Positions 34,927-43,807 of a stretch of 64,000 nucleotides of DNA are shown here, piece by piece. The notes beneath the pieces are model-generated. The model ran no database searches. It was not told the origin of the DNA and worked only from the letters and a program-made list of their open reading frames with translations. Made by a program: the position numbers and the translations under genes. How positions within the stretch are numbered: position 1 is the first letter of the stretch; the number at the start of each line of letters is the position of its first letter. This stretch comes from JAJDOJ01 sp034722015 (GTDB lineage: Bacteria > Pseudomonadota > Gammaproteobacteria > JAJDOJ01): contig JAYENI010000088.1 of assembly GCA_034722015.1 (NCBI GenBank), forward strand, positions 33,717-97,716, written 5' to 3'.

Positions 34927-36288
34927 ATGTTCGAGAACCTGAGTGAGCGACTTGCGGGCACCGTCAAGCACCTGAAGGGGCAGGCGCGGCTCACCGAAGA
35001 CAATATCAGCGATACCCTGCGGGAAGTCCGCATGGCACTGCTGGAGGCGGATGTGGCGCTTCCCGTCGTCCGGTCCTTTATCGATGACGTCCGGGAACGC
35101 GCCCGCGGTCAGGATGTGTTGCACAGCCTGACGCCGGGGCAGGCGCTGATCAAGGTCGTCAATGACGAGTTGGTGCGGGTCATGGGTGAGGCCAACGAGG
35201 GCCTGAACCTTCAGGCACGGCCTCCCGCGGTGGTCATGATGGCCGGTCTGCAGGGCGCGGGCAAGACGACGACCGTCGGCAAGCTGGCGCGCTGGCTCGC
35301 GGAAAATTCCGGCAAGCAGGTGATGGTCGCGAGCTGCGACGTGTACCGTCCCGCCGCCATACAGCAGCTGGAAAAACTTGCCGCAGAGGTTGGGGCGGTT
35401 TTCTATCCGAGCGAAAACGGACAAGACCCGGTGGAGATTGCGAAGGGCGCCCTGGAAAGAGCGCGTACGCAGGTCGTGGACGTTCTGATACTGGACACCG
35501 CCGGCCGTCTTCATATCGATGAAGCGATGATGGAAGAGGTCGCCCGTATCCATTCGGCGGTCGATCCCGTCGAGACGCTGTTCGTCGTGGACAGCATGAC
35601 CGGGCAGGATGCGGCAAACTCCGCCAGGGCGTTCAACGACGCACTGCCACTGACCGGTGTCATCCTGACCAAGACCGATGGCGACGCCAGGGGCGGCGCG
35701 GCGCTATCGGTCAGGCATGTGACCGGAAAACCGGTCAAGTTTATCGGTGTGGGTGAGAAAACCGCCGCGCTGGAACCGTTTTATCCGGATCGTATCGCCT
35801 CGCGCATACTGGGGATGGGCGACGTCCTGGGTCTGGTGGAAGAGGCGCAGCGCAACGTCGATCAACGCGAGACCGAGAAACTTGCCAAAAAGCTGAAGTC
35901 CGGCAAGGGATTCAGCCTGGAAGACCTGAAAACACAACTCGAGCAAATGCTCAATATGGGAGGTGTCGCCGGGTTGCTGGACAAACTCCCCGGCGCAACG
36001 TCTCTGCCGGCCGCCGTCAAGAACCAGGCCGACGACGGCGAAATTCGCCGGATGATTGCCATCGTCGACTCAATGACTCGCCGTGAACGGCGTTTCCCCG
36101 AGATGATCAAGGGGTCTCGAAAGCGACGGATTGCCAACGGCTCGGGAACCCGCGTCCAGGACGTGAACCGACTGCTGAAGCAACATACCCAGATGCGCAA
36201 GATGATGAAGAAATTCTCCAAGGGCGGCATGAACCGTTTAATGAGGGGAATGAAAGGCAGGATGCCCCCTGGCATGCCTTTCGGATAG
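34927..36288 (+). CDS. ffh: Signal recognition particle protein Ffh
   Basis: A 453-residue SRP GTPase that binds signal peptides with 4.5S RNA and docks on FtsY. The N domain (MFENLSERLAGTVKHLKGQA), G domain with GLQGAGKTTTVGKLARWL, the DTAGRLH and TKTDGDARGGAALS motifs, and the methionine-rich M domain (LNMGGVAGLLDKLPG, RRMIAIVDSMTRRERRFP, SGTRVQDVNRLLKQ, then a Met/Lys/Gly-rich tail) are complete. It precedes the rpsP operon. Housekeeping gene. Confidence 0.98.
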   Translation: MFENLSERLAGTVKHLKGQARLTEDNISDTLREVRMALLEADVALPVVRSFIDDVRERARGQDVLHSLTPGQALIKVVNDELVRVMGEANEGLNLQARPPAVVMMAGLQGAGKTTTVGKLARWLAENSGKQVMVASCDVYRPAAIQQLEKLAAEVGAVFYPSENGQDPVEIAKGALERARTQVVDVLILDTAGRLHIDEAMMEEVARIHSAVDPVETLFVVDSMTGQDAANSARAFNDALPLTGVILTKTDGDARGGAALSVRHVTGKPVKFIGVGEKTAALEPFYPDRIASRILGMGDVLGLVEEAQRNVDQRETEKLAKKLKSGKGFSLEDLKTQLEQMLNMGGVAGLLDKLPGATSLPAAVKNQADDGEIRRMIAIVDSMTRRERRFPEMIKGSRKRRIANGSGTRVQDVNRLLKQHTQMRKMMKKFSKGGMNRLMRGMKGRMPPGMPFG

Positions 36289-36385
36289 ATGCTCCGGGCG
36301 TGGCTGACCGGACTCCGGATCGGGATCAGGTGGCTTGTGTGGCCGTGGCGCAGCAACTTTTGCTCGTCTGAATCGTTTTCGCCTC

Positions 36386-36413
36386 TTCACTTTTCTCCAG
36401 ATTAGGATAGAAT
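36386..36413 (+). promoter_or_regulatory. Candidate sigma-70 promoter for rpsP-rimM-trmD-rplS
   Basis: TTCACT (36386-36391) and TAGAAT (36408-36413) are separated by 16 bases, about 67 bases before the rpsP ATG. Both boxes match consensus at 4-5 of 6 positions and the gap downstream of ffh contains no competing candidate. Confidence 0.5.
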
Positions 36414-36479
36414 CGCCGGTTTTGGTCAAGGCCTAATCGGGCTGCGGATCGTGTAATTCCGTCATTGGAAGCAGAAAAA

Positions 36480-36728
36480 ATGGTGACAATGCGTCTTTCT
36501 CGGGCTGGCGCCAAAAAGCGGCCCTTCTATCACATCGTTGTTACGGATTCCCGGAGGAGACGTGACAGTGGATACATCGAGCGCATCGGGTACTTCAATC
36601 CCGGTGCCCGTGGAAAGGAAGTGAAACTGAACATCGACATGGCCCGTGTAGAGCACTGGCTATCGGTCGGCGCCGGGACTTCCGACCGGGTCGATACCCT
36701 GATCCGGGAGCAGCGAAAGGCCGGCTGA
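36480..36728 (+). CDS. rpsP: 30S ribosomal protein S16
   Basis: An 82-residue ribosomal protein with the S16 N-terminus MVTMRLSRAGAKKRPFYHIV followed by DSRRRRDSGYIERIGYFNP. The ATG at 36480 is preceded by GGAAG; the open frame runs five codons further up to a TTG. It assembles early into the 30S body. First gene of the conserved rpsP-rimM-trmD-rplS operon. Confidence 0.97.
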   Translation: MVTMRLSRAGAKKRPFYHIVVTDSRRRRDSGYIERIGYFNPGARGKEVKLNIDMARVEHWLSVGAGTSDRVDTLIREQRKAG

Positions 36729-36739
36729 AGGGGCCCCAG

Positions 36740-37243
36740 TTGCCGACGGAGCCGCTGGTGCTCGGCCAGGTTTCGGGCCTGTACGGGGTGCATGGTTGGG
36801 TCAAGATCCATTCATACACCCAACCAAGAGAAGGTATTACGCAGTACGATTCGTGGCTGCTACGCGAAAATGACGGGTGGCGTCGATATCGGGTGCTATC
36901 CGGAAGGCCGCAAGGCCGAACCGTGGTGGCCAGGCTGGATGGCATCGACGATCGCGATCAGGCGGCCGGGGTGGTAGGGCTGCGGATTGCAATTGAACGC
37001 GATCAGCTTTCTCCGCTCGAGGACGGGGAGTACTACTGGGACCAGTTGATCGGCCTGCATGTCGTGAACTTGCGTGGGGAGTCCCTGGGCGAGGTGCGGC
37101 ACATGATGCAGACCGGTGCCAACGACGTCATGGTCGTGCAGGGAGAACGCGAAAGATTGATTCCCTGGGTGCGTGGTTCAGTGGTGAAGTCGGTCGACGT
37201 GGGTTTGGGGACGATCCATGTGGATTGGGGTGCCGACTATTAG
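36740..37243 (+). CDS. rimM: Ribosome maturation factor RimM
   Basis: A 167-residue 16S-processing factor. The N-terminal RimM fold (LVLGQVSGLYGVHGWVKIHS) and the C-terminal PRC barrel (YYWDQLIGLHVVNLRGESLG, MVVQGERERLIPWV) are both there. It appears to start with TTG at 36740, 11 bases after rpsP, with GGGG upstream; no ATG or GTG lies in a better place. It binds S19 during 30S head assembly. Confidence 0.94.
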   Translation: MPTEPLVLGQVSGLYGVHGWVKIHSYTQPREGITQYDSWLLRENDGWRRYRVLSGRPQGRTVVARLDGIDDRDQAAGVVGLRIAIERDQLSPLEDGEYYWDQLIGLHVVNLRGESLGEVRHMMQTGANDVMVVQGERERLIPWVRGSVVKSVDVGLGTIHVDWGADY

Positions 37244-37257
37244 CGTGGGGGGGCACC

Positions 37258-38052
37258 TTGCGCGTTGACGTACTCACCCTGTTCCCGGAGTTCGTGGCTC
37301 AGGTGCTCGGTTACGGCGTCACGGCGCGTGCCGTCGAGCGTGGGTTGATCGAAGTGCATACGCACAATCCCCGGGAGTATGCAACGGATCGGCACCGGAG
37401 CGTGGATGACCGGCCTTTCGGCGGCGGACCGGGAATGGTGATGACCGTCGAACCCCTGCGGACCTGTATTCGGGCCGTCAGGAAGGAGATCCGCGCTGAA
37501 GCGCGGACTGTGTTTCTGAGTCCTCAGGGCAAGCCGCTCGACCAGGACACGGTCAACACGTGGGCCAGGTTCCCCGGATTGGTGCTGGTGGCCGGGCGCT
37601 ACGAAGGCGTTGACGAACGTTTCATTGAAACTGAGATCGACGACGAGTGTTCCATCGGCGACTATGTGCTGAGTGGCGGGGAACTCGCGGCCATGGTAAT
37701 CGTTGACGCGCTGGCCCGATTGTTGCCGGGTGCCTTAGGTCACGCCGATTCCGCACGGGAAGACTCGTTTATGGAAGGACTGCTCGATTGTCCTCACTAT
37801 TCCCGTCCGGCTTCGGTCGACGGGCTTGGCGTGCCGCAGGTTCTGTTAAGTGGCGATCATGAGGCGATCCGGCGCTGGCGATTGAAACAGTCGCTCGGAC
37901 GGACATGTGTCAGGCGCCCCGAGTTGCTGGCGCGTCGGCGCCTTGACGAAGTTGAAAGGGCCTTGCTGGACGAATATCTGAACGAACAGGGGATAGACGC
38001 AGGATCCTGTTCCGACGTAGTGGATAGTGTACGAGGGAAAACTCATGGGTAA
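37258..38052 (+). CDS. trmD: tRNA (guanine-N1)-methyltransferase TrmD
   Basis: A 264-residue SPOUT methyltransferase modifying G37 of tRNA with SAM. The start LRVDVLTLFPEF is conserved, followed by RPFGGGPGMVM, the trefoil-knot segment VAGRYEGVDERFIE and IGDYVLSGGELAAMVIVDA, and the PEYTRP-like HYSRPASVDG. The open frame reaches 37225, but the family N-terminus begins at the TTG at 37258, behind a run of seven Gs. Its 3' end overlaps rplS by 8 bases. Confidence 0.95.
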   Translation: MRVDVLTLFPEFVAQVLGYGVTARAVERGLIEVHTHNPREYATDRHRSVDDRPFGGGPGMVMTVEPLRTCIRAVRKEIRAEARTVFLSPQGKPLDQDTVNTWARFPGLVLVAGRYEGVDERFIETEIDDECSIGDYVLSGGELAAMVIVDALARLLPGALGHADSAREDSFMEGLLDCPHYSRPASVDGLGVPQVLLSGDHEAIRRWRLKQSLGRTCVRRPELLARRRLDEVERALLDEYLNEQGIDAGSCSDVVDSVRGKTHG

Positions 38053-38392
38053 CGTCATTGACGAACTGGAATCGGAACAGCTGAAATCCGATATTACGGA
38101 ATTCGCGCCGGGTGACACGGTCGTGGTGCAGGTAAAGGTTTCCGAAGGCGGTCGTGTGCGGCTGCAGGCCTTCGAGGGTGTGGTGATCGGCAAGCGTAAC
38201 CGGGGGCTGAATTCCTCGTTTACCGTGCGCAAGATATCTCACGGCGAGGGTGTCGAGCGCGTGTTTCAGACCCACAGTCCGCTTGTCGCGGGCATCACAG
38301 TAAAACGCCGCGGCAATGTGCGCCGGGCCAAGCTGTACTATCTTCGAGGCCGGACAGGCAAGGCTGCCAGAATCAAGGAAAAGCTCGGCTGA
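38045..38392 (+). CDS. rplS: 50S ribosomal protein L19
   Basis: A 115-residue protein at the 30S-50S interface. MGNVIDELESEQLKSDITEF and the conserved FAPGDTVVVQVKV, RLQAFEGVVIGKRNRGLNSSF and KLYYLRGRTGKAARIKE blocks identify it. ATG at 38045 lies within the trmD 3' end, so translation is coupled. Last gene of the operon. Confidence 0.97.
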   Translation: MGNVIDELESEQLKSDITEFAPGDTVVVQVKVSEGGRVRLQAFEGVVIGKRNRGLNSSFTVRKISHGEGVERVFQTHSPLVAGITVKRRGNVRRAKLYYLRGRTGKAARIKEKLG

Positions 38393-38735
38393 TGATACTC
38401 GGCCGGCACGATGCCACGCGGGTGTCCGGATTCTGGTGTGAAAACGGTTGATTCGCACGCCCCGGCCCCTGATCGACAGGGTTTCAGTGCTTCGCCGCCG
38501 GTCTTTTTGACGGTTGCGTTCCCGCGGCGGGATATGGGTATCAGCTCGAAGTGCTGCATGCGTTATCGCACGTCGGTTGTTCATGCATGGCGCCGCCCTG
38601 GTCCGGGTTTCAGGAGAGCGCGTTTGCCGGCGTGAATGAGACCGGCGGGCCGGTTCGATCCCGTCCCGGTTGCCTCAGGCCTCAAATACCTCCCCTTCAT
38701 ACGTACGACCAACTGTACGCTTGCGATTCTTTTCG
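38393..38735. other. Gap of 343 bases after rplS
   Basis: No gene is supported here. I see no clear hairpin plus T-run for the ribosomal operon. AT-rich sequence near 38690-38730 could contain the promoter of the amidotransferase gene, but no good box pair stands out. Confidence 0.4.
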
Positions 38736-39464
38736 ATGAAGATTCACTATCTGATGCACGTACCCTTCGAGGGATTGGGGGGAATTGAGCCGTGTCTGGT
38801 CGGGCGCGGATTCGCACTTTCCAGAACGCGTCTGTTTGCGGCGCAGCGATTGCCCGAACCGGGGTCGGTCGATGGATTGATCGTCATGGGCGGACCCATG
38901 TCTGTCGGCGATGCCGGTCCGTACTCGTGGTTGCTGGAGGAAAAACGCTTTATCGCAAAGGTGCTGCATAGCGGGAAACCGGTTCTCGGCATCTGTCTGG
39001 GGGCGCAGCTTCTGGCGGATGTCCTCGGAGTGCGGGTCTATCGAAATCGCGAAAAGGAAATCGGCTGGTTTCCCGTCGCGTTGACTCCCGACGGCAGGTC
39101 GAGCCCGTTTTTCCGGGGCTTTCCCCCGGAATTCGATGCGTTTCACTGGCACGGAGACACGTTCGATATCCCCGCCGGCGCCTTCGGAATCGGTTTCAGC
39201 GAAGCCTGTGACAATCAGGGATTTGTGCTGGACAATGCAGTCGCATTGCAGTTTCATCTCGAGTCGCAGCCCTCCGGCGTCATGGATCTTTGCTCGGAAT
39301 GCGCGGACGAACTCGTTCCGGCGCCCTTTGTGCAGACTCCCGAGAAGATGCTCGTCGATCCCGGTCGCTTTTCGACACTTCAGGATCTGAATCGCACCCT
39401 GCTCGGGAACCTGTTCGTCCCGGACGATCCGGTGATCGGTGATATCCCCCGGGAGGCTACCTGA
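38736..39464 (+). CDS. Class I glutamine amidotransferase-like protein
   Basis: A 242-residue GATase1-fold protein similar to stand-alone GMP-synthase-like amidotransferases. The nucleophile elbow is GKPVLGICLGAQLLADVLG and the partner His/Glu sit in ALQFHLESQPSG. The oxyanion segment LIVMGGPMSVGD is typical. The synthetase partner domain is absent and no obvious acceptor enzyme is adjacent. Start at ATG 38736 (MKIHYLMHVPFEG); the frame is open to 38670. It precedes htpG by about 90 bases. Confidence 0.87.
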   Translation: MKIHYLMHVPFEGLGGIEPCLVGRGFALSRTRLFAAQRLPEPGSVDGLIVMGGPMSVGDAGPYSWLLEEKRFIAKVLHSGKPVLGICLGAQLLADVLGVRVYRNREKEIGWFPVALTPDGRSSPFFRGFPPEFDAFHWHGDTFDIPAGAFGIGFSEACDNQGFVLDNAVALQFHLESQPSGVMDLCSECADELVPAPFVQTPEKMLVDPGRFSTLQDLNRTLLGNLFVPDDPVIGDIPREAT

Positions 39465-39555
39465 TTTACCGGTTCGCGTTGCGGAACCACTTGAGAATCG
39501 GCGGTTTCATCCCCATTTTCCCCATTCGATACCAGCACCTGCGGAGCATCAAGGC

Positions 39556-41481
39556 ATGATAGTAGCAACACAGAAGGAAACGCTTCAATTCCAGACTGAA
39601 GTGACTGAGTTACTTCACCTGATGATTCATTCCCTGTATTCCAACCGCGAGATCTTTCTGCGCGAGTTGATCTCCAATGCCTCGGATGCCTGCGACAAGC
39701 TGCGTTTCGAGGCGATCTCGGACGAAGCGCTGTTTGAGCAGGATACGGACCTGAAGATCGAGGTTGAATTCGACAAGGACAAGCGCACTGTGACCATTCG
39801 CGACAACGGGATTGGTATGTCCCGTGATGAGGTGGTCAGCAACATCGGCACAATCGCCAAGTCCGGCACTCGCGAATTCTTTGAGTCCCTGACCGGTGAC
39901 CAGGCGAAGGACGCCGGGCTGATCGGGCAGTTCGGCGTCGGTTTTTATTCCGCGTTTATCGTCTCGGACAAGGTCAGTCTCGTAACCCGTCGGGCGGGAA
40001 TGGGTCCCGAACACGGGGTGCGCTGGGAGTCTGACGGAAAAGGCAGTTTCGAGATCGAGAACGTCGAAACCGAAGCCCGGGGTACGGAGGTCACCCTGTG
40101 GTTTAAGGAGGAAGAGGCGGAATTTGCGGACAGCTGGCGTCTGAGATCGATTATCCACAAATACTCGGATCACATTCCGCTTCCCGTGCGAATGCTGAAG
40201 GAGCAGGGGGATGGGGAAGAAGCTTCCGGGGATCAGAAAGAGGCGCAATGGGAGACTATTAACAAGGCCTCGGCGCTGTGGTCGCGACCGAAATCCGATA
40301 TCAGCGAGGAAGAATACAAGGAATTTTACAAACACGTCGGACATGATTTTCAGGACCCTCTGGCCTGGACCCATAACAGGGTAGAAGGCACGCAGGAGTA
40401 CACGACGTTGCTCTATATTCCCTCCAAGGCACCTTTCGATATGTTCGACAGGGAGCATATGCACGGCGTCAAGCTGTATGTGAAGCGGGTCTTCATCATG
40501 GATGATGCCGAGCAATTGTTGCCAAAGTATCTTCGTTTTGTCCGCGGCGTCGTCGACTCCAGCGATCTGCCGCTCAACGTTTCACGCGAGATCCTGCAGA
40601 GCAACAAGGTTATCGACAACATTCGCGGAGGGGCCGTCAAGAAGATCCTCGGGCTGCTGGGGGACATGGCGGGCAAGGAACCGGAAAAGTATGTGACGTT
40701 CTGGTCGGAATTCGGCAAGGTCATGAAGGAAGGGCCGGCCGAGGACTTTGCCAATCGCGAACAGATCGCCGGACTGTTGCGTTTCTCTTCCAGTCATGAC
40801 GATAAAGAGACGCAGGCAGTGTCCCTGGACGACTACATCGATCGCATGAAGGAGGGACAGGAGAAGATCTACTACGTGACCGCCGACAGTTTCGCCGCCG
40901 CGAAGAGCAGTCCCCACCTGGAGATCTTTCGCAAAAAGGGTATTGAGGTGCTGTTGATGCACGATCGGGTCGACGAGTGGCTGGCCGGCAATCTGAACGA
41001 ATACAAGGGCAAGTCGTTGCAGTCCGTCGCGAAAGGTGAACTCGATCTTGGCGATGTGGAGTCGGAGGACGACAAGAAGGAGTACGAGAAGGTCGAGAAG
41101 GACGCGGAAGAGGTTGTTGGACGCATCAAGAATGCCCTCGGGGACCGCGTTGATGAGGTGCGGGTATCACACCGGTTGACCCGTTCTCCCGCGTGCATCG
41201 TGTTGAACGAGCACGATATGGCAATGTACATGCAGCACCTGCTCAAGCAGGCGGGCCATGAGATGCCCGCGAGTCGACCGTCACTGGAGATCAACCCGAC
41301 CCACCCGCTGCTCGGGCGTATGGGGGAGGAGTCGGATGACGAACGGTTCGGGGACTGGTCTACGATGCTGTTCGAACAGGCCGTTCTGGCGGAAGGCGGG
41401 CAGCTGGAGGATCCCGCTGGTTTCGTGACGCGGCTCAATGCCCTGATGATGGATATGGCCTCGAATCCCGCAACGGACTGA
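39556..41481 (+). CDS. htpG: Chaperone HtpG (bacterial Hsp90)
   Basis: A 641-residue Hsp90. The GHKL ATPase domain shows the Asn/Asp motifs IFLRELISNASDACDKLRFE, TIRDNGIGMSRDEVVSNIG and the lid/GxxGxG stretch LIGQFGVGFYSAFIV; the middle domain has the catalytic Arg in LPLNVSREILQ; the C-terminal dimer domain ends at MASNPATD without an MEEVD tail, as expected in bacteria. The frame opens at 39439, but the protein begins at MIVATQKETLQFQTEV (39556). Followed by hslR, a heat-shock pairing. Confidence 0.97.
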   Translation: MIVATQKETLQFQTEVTELLHLMIHSLYSNREIFLRELISNASDACDKLRFEAISDEALFEQDTDLKIEVEFDKDKRTVTIRDNGIGMSRDEVVSNIGTIAKSGTREFFESLTGDQAKDAGLIGQFGVGFYSAFIVSDKVSLVTRRAGMGPEHGVRWESDGKGSFEIENVETEARGTEVTLWFKEEEAEFADSWRLRSIIHKYSDHIPLPVRMLKEQGDGEEASGDQKEAQWETINKASALWSRPKSDISEEEYKEFYKHVGHDFQDPLAWTHNRVEGTQEYTTLLYIPSKAPFDMFDREHMHGVKLYVKRVFIMDDAEQLLPKYLRFVRGVVDSSDLPLNVSREILQSNKVIDNIRGGAVKKILGLLGDMAGKEPEKYVTFWSEFGKVMKEGPAEDFANREQIAGLLRFSSSHDDKETQAVSLDDYIDRMKEGQEKIYYVTADSFAAAKSSPHLEIFRKKGIEVLLMHDRVDEWLAGNLNEYKGKSLQSVAKGELDLGDVESEDDKKEYEKVEKDAEEVVGRIKNALGDRVDEVRVSHRLTRSPACIVLNEHDMAMYMQHLLKQAGHEMPASRPSLEINPTHPLLGRMGEESDDERFGDWSTMLFEQAVLAEGGQLEDPAGFVTRLNALMMDMASNPATD

Positions 41482-41537
41482 GCGAAGCCGCCAAGGCCGG
41501 GTTGCCCTTCAACCTGTGAAGCGGGCCTTTCGCCGGA

Positions 41538-41939
41538 ATGCGTAAATGCGACACAGATGACGATGCCATTCGCCTGGACAAGTGGCTCTGGGCGGCTCGC
41601 CTGTTCAAGACGAGAGGACTTGCAACACAGGCGATCGGAGGCGGGAAAGTGCATGTCAATGGTGAGCGGGTGAAAGCCGGCAGACGGGTGAGGTCCGGGG
41701 ACACCCTCGAAGTGACACGTGGCAATGAGCGGATGACCGTCGTCATTCGGGGGATCGCCATGCGAAGGCGATCCGCGCCGGAGACTGTAGGTTTGTACGA
41801 GGAAACCGCCGAAAGCCGGGAGCGCCGGGAACGGGAGCAAGAGGCGAGGAGACTCGCCAGTGTTGCCGTGCAGAGACCGAATCGGCGGCCGGATAAACGT
41901 GAGAGGAAGTCGTTACGCAGGTTAGGCGGGAAGGATTGA
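41538..41939 (+). CDS. hslR: Heat shock protein Hsp15 (S4 RNA-binding)
   Basis: A 133-residue protein with an S4 domain (IRLDKWLWAARLFKTRGLAT, then KVHVNGERVKAGRRVRSGD) and a basic helical tail (RERREREQEARRL to the C-terminus). Hsp15 rescues stalled 50S subunits carrying nascent chains. Its place 56 bases after htpG fits a heat-shock unit. The TGA stop overlaps a possible TTG start of the NUDIX gene. Confidence 0.93.
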   Translation: MRKCDTDDDAIRLDKWLWAARLFKTRGLATQAIGGGKVHVNGERVKAGRRVRSGDTLEVTRGNERMTVVIRGIAMRRRSAPETVGLYEETAESRERREREQEARRLASVAVQRPNRRPDKRERKSLRRLGGKD

Positions 41940-42382
41940 TCGTGGCGCGTCCGGAAACTCCGCTGCTGGCCGTGGATGTCGTTATTCGTGTGACGATCCC
42001 CGATGGGAAGCGCCGTATCGTACTCATCGAGCGCAGAAATCCGCCGTACGGATGGGCCTTGCCTGGGGGGTTCGTCGACATCGGGGAAACCCTGGAGTCG
42101 GCAGCCGTACGGGAAATGAGGGAGGAGACGAGCCTTGATGTAACGCTCGAGGCACTCCTGGGTTGCTATTCTGACCCCTCCCGCGACACCAGGGGGCACA
42201 CGGTGAGTGCGGTCTACGTCGGCTCCGCGGAAGGTACGCCGATGGCCGCGGACGATGCGAAGGCGATTCGTGTCGTGGACCCGGAGAGTCCGGGTGTCGA
42301 ACTAGCTTTCGATCACCACCTGATTCTGGGAGATTACCTCACATGGTCCAGTTCCGGCCGAGCGGCGCCCCTCAGGCCCTGA
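41936..42382 (+). CDS. NUDIX hydrolase
   Basis: A 148-residue protein with a full Nudix box, GGFVDIGETLESAAVREM continuing REETSLDV (Gx5Ex7REUxEExxU), giving a pyrophosphohydrolase of unknown substrate. The YGWALPGGFV and LLGCYSDPSRDTRGHTVSAVYV segments resemble ADP-ribose pyrophosphatase-like members. Start is ambiguous: TTG at 41936 overlapping the hslR stop, or GTG at 41942. Convergent with the epimerase gene, one base between stop codons. Confidence 0.88.
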   Translation: MIVARPETPLLAVDVVIRVTIPDGKRRIVLIERRNPPYGWALPGGFVDIGETLESAAVREMREETSLDVTLEALLGCYSDPSRDTRGHTVSAVYVGSAEGTPMAADDAKAIRVVDPESPGVELAFDHHLILGDYLTWSSSGRAAPLRP

Positions 42383-42383
42383 G

Positions 42384-43391
42384 CTACACACCGTAGTAGT
42401 CCCGGTACCATTCGACGAATCTCCGAACGCCCGTTTCTACCGGCGTTCTCGGTTTGTAGCCGACATCGTGAACCAGATCCGAAACATCGGCATAGGTGTC
42501 TGGTACGTCGCCGGGCTGGAGCGGAAGCAGGTTTTGCACGGCCTTGCTCCCCAGACAATCCTCCAGCACCTCAATGTAGTGCCTCAATTCCACGGGCTGG
42601 TTGTTGCCGATGTTGTACAGTCGCCACGGAGCCATACTGGTGGCGGAATCGGGCGCGTCACCGTTCCAGTCGGGGTTGGGCTCGGGGATCGAATCCAGGG
42701 TTCGAATAACACCCTCGACGATATCGTCTATATAGGTAAAGTCCCTGCGGTGGTTCCCGTAGTTGAAGACATCGATGGGTTCACCAGCGAGGATCCTGGC
42801 GGTAAACAGGAACAGCGCCATGTCCGGTCGGCCCCAGGGTCCGTAGACGGTAAAGAACCTCAGTCCAGTGGTCGGAATTCGGTAAAGGTGGCTGTATACG
42901 TGCGCCATCAGCTCATTGGCCTTCTTGCTCGCGGCATACAGGCTGAGGGGATGATCTACGTTGTCGTGAACGGAAAACGGCATGTGCGTGTTGGCGCCGT
43001 AGACCGAACTGCTCGAGGCATAGACCAGGTGCTCCACCTGGTGGTTTCGGCAGCCTTCGAGCACGTGGAGGAAGCCAACCAGGTTGCTGTCCACGTAAGC
43101 GTGCGGATTTTCGATTGAATATCGGACACCCGCCTGAGCGGCCAGGTTGACCACACGCTGCGGCTCATGGGCCGTGAACACCCGCTCGATGGCTGTGCGG
43201 TCCTCCAGGCTGGCGCGGACGTCGGTAAACGTCTCGTAGGCCCGGGTGCGCTCTAGTCGGGCCTCCTTGATTCGAATATCGTAGTAGTCGTTGAGATTGT
43301 CGATTCCAACAACCTCGTCCCCGCGCTCCAGGAGCCTGAGGGACAGTGCCGAACCGATGAAACCCGCAGATCCCGTCACAAGTACCTTCAT
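42384..43391 (-). CDS. UDP-glucuronate 4-epimerase-type SDR
   Basis: A 335-residue extended short-chain dehydrogenase. The NAD motif GSAGFIGSAL, DNLNDYYDIRIKEARLERT typical of the CapI/GlcA-epimerase group, the SSSSVYG serine segment and the YAASKKAN catalytic YxxxK are present, and the C-terminus has the expected VETGVRRFVEWYRDYYG. It would interconvert UDP-glucuronate and UDP-galacturonate. Start is ATG 43391 (MKVLVTG). It stands at the edge of the polysaccharide locus, divergent from the barrel gene. Confidence 0.9.
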   Translation of the reverse strand: MKVLVTGSAGFIGSALSLRLLERGDEVVGIDNLNDYYDIRIKEARLERTRAYETFTDVRASLEDRTAIERVFTAHEPQRVVNLAAQAGVRYSIENPHAYVDSNLVGFLHVLEGCRNHQVEHLVYASSSSVYGANTHMPFSVHDNVDHPLSLYAASKKANELMAHVYSHLYRIPTTGLRFFTVYGPWGRPDMALFLFTARILAGEPIDVFNYGNHRRDFTYIDDIVEGVIRTLDSIPEPNPDWNGDAPDSATSMAPWRLYNIGNNQPVELRHYIEVLEDCLGSKAVQNLLPLQPGDVPDTYADVSDLVHDVGYKPRTPVETGVRRFVEWYRDYYGV

Positions 43392-43807
43392 ATCCGCTCC
43401 CTGTTGCAATTGTCGGTTATTCACGCCAGCGTACAGGCGGGTGGCTATCGTACCAAACCGGGTGGTTTCGGGTTCGGAGCTCGGGTACTAGAGTAGGGTG
43501 CCAGGGGGCAGAGTCTCGGGTACTGGGGGCAGAGTGTGGCGACAAACTGACGGACTGATGCGTCGCAGCCACAATTGTGAGAAGATACGGGGAAACGAGA
43601 AATGGGAGTCTCGGCAACTCCCTGGCCGGGGCTAGAATCGAAGAACCCGAGTGATTCCAAAAGGTTAGTTTCACCAGGCGCCATTGTGAAAGTGCCCGGG
43701 ACTCAAGGTTCCCGACGCGCTGCCACGATTGATCGATGTCACGCGATTTTGTCGACCTGGTGCGCATTAGTTAAGGTTGCGAGTGGTAAACTTGCCGATA
43801 TTTCTGT
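43392..43807. other. Gap of 416 bases before the polysaccharide operon
   Basis: No gene is supported. The left part has a short direct-repeat patch (43480-43535). The right part, up to the barrel gene, is less GC-rich; TTGCGA (about 43777) and TATTTC 16 bases later are a weak promoter candidate. Confidence 0.4.
43480..43535. repeat. Short imperfect direct repeat
   Basis: CTCGGGTACT occurs at 43480-43489 and 43515-43524, and GGGGGCAGAGT at 43504-43514 and 43525-43535; the second unit lacks the 14 bases between the two words. It looks like slippage-derived intergenic sequence. Confidence 0.6.
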
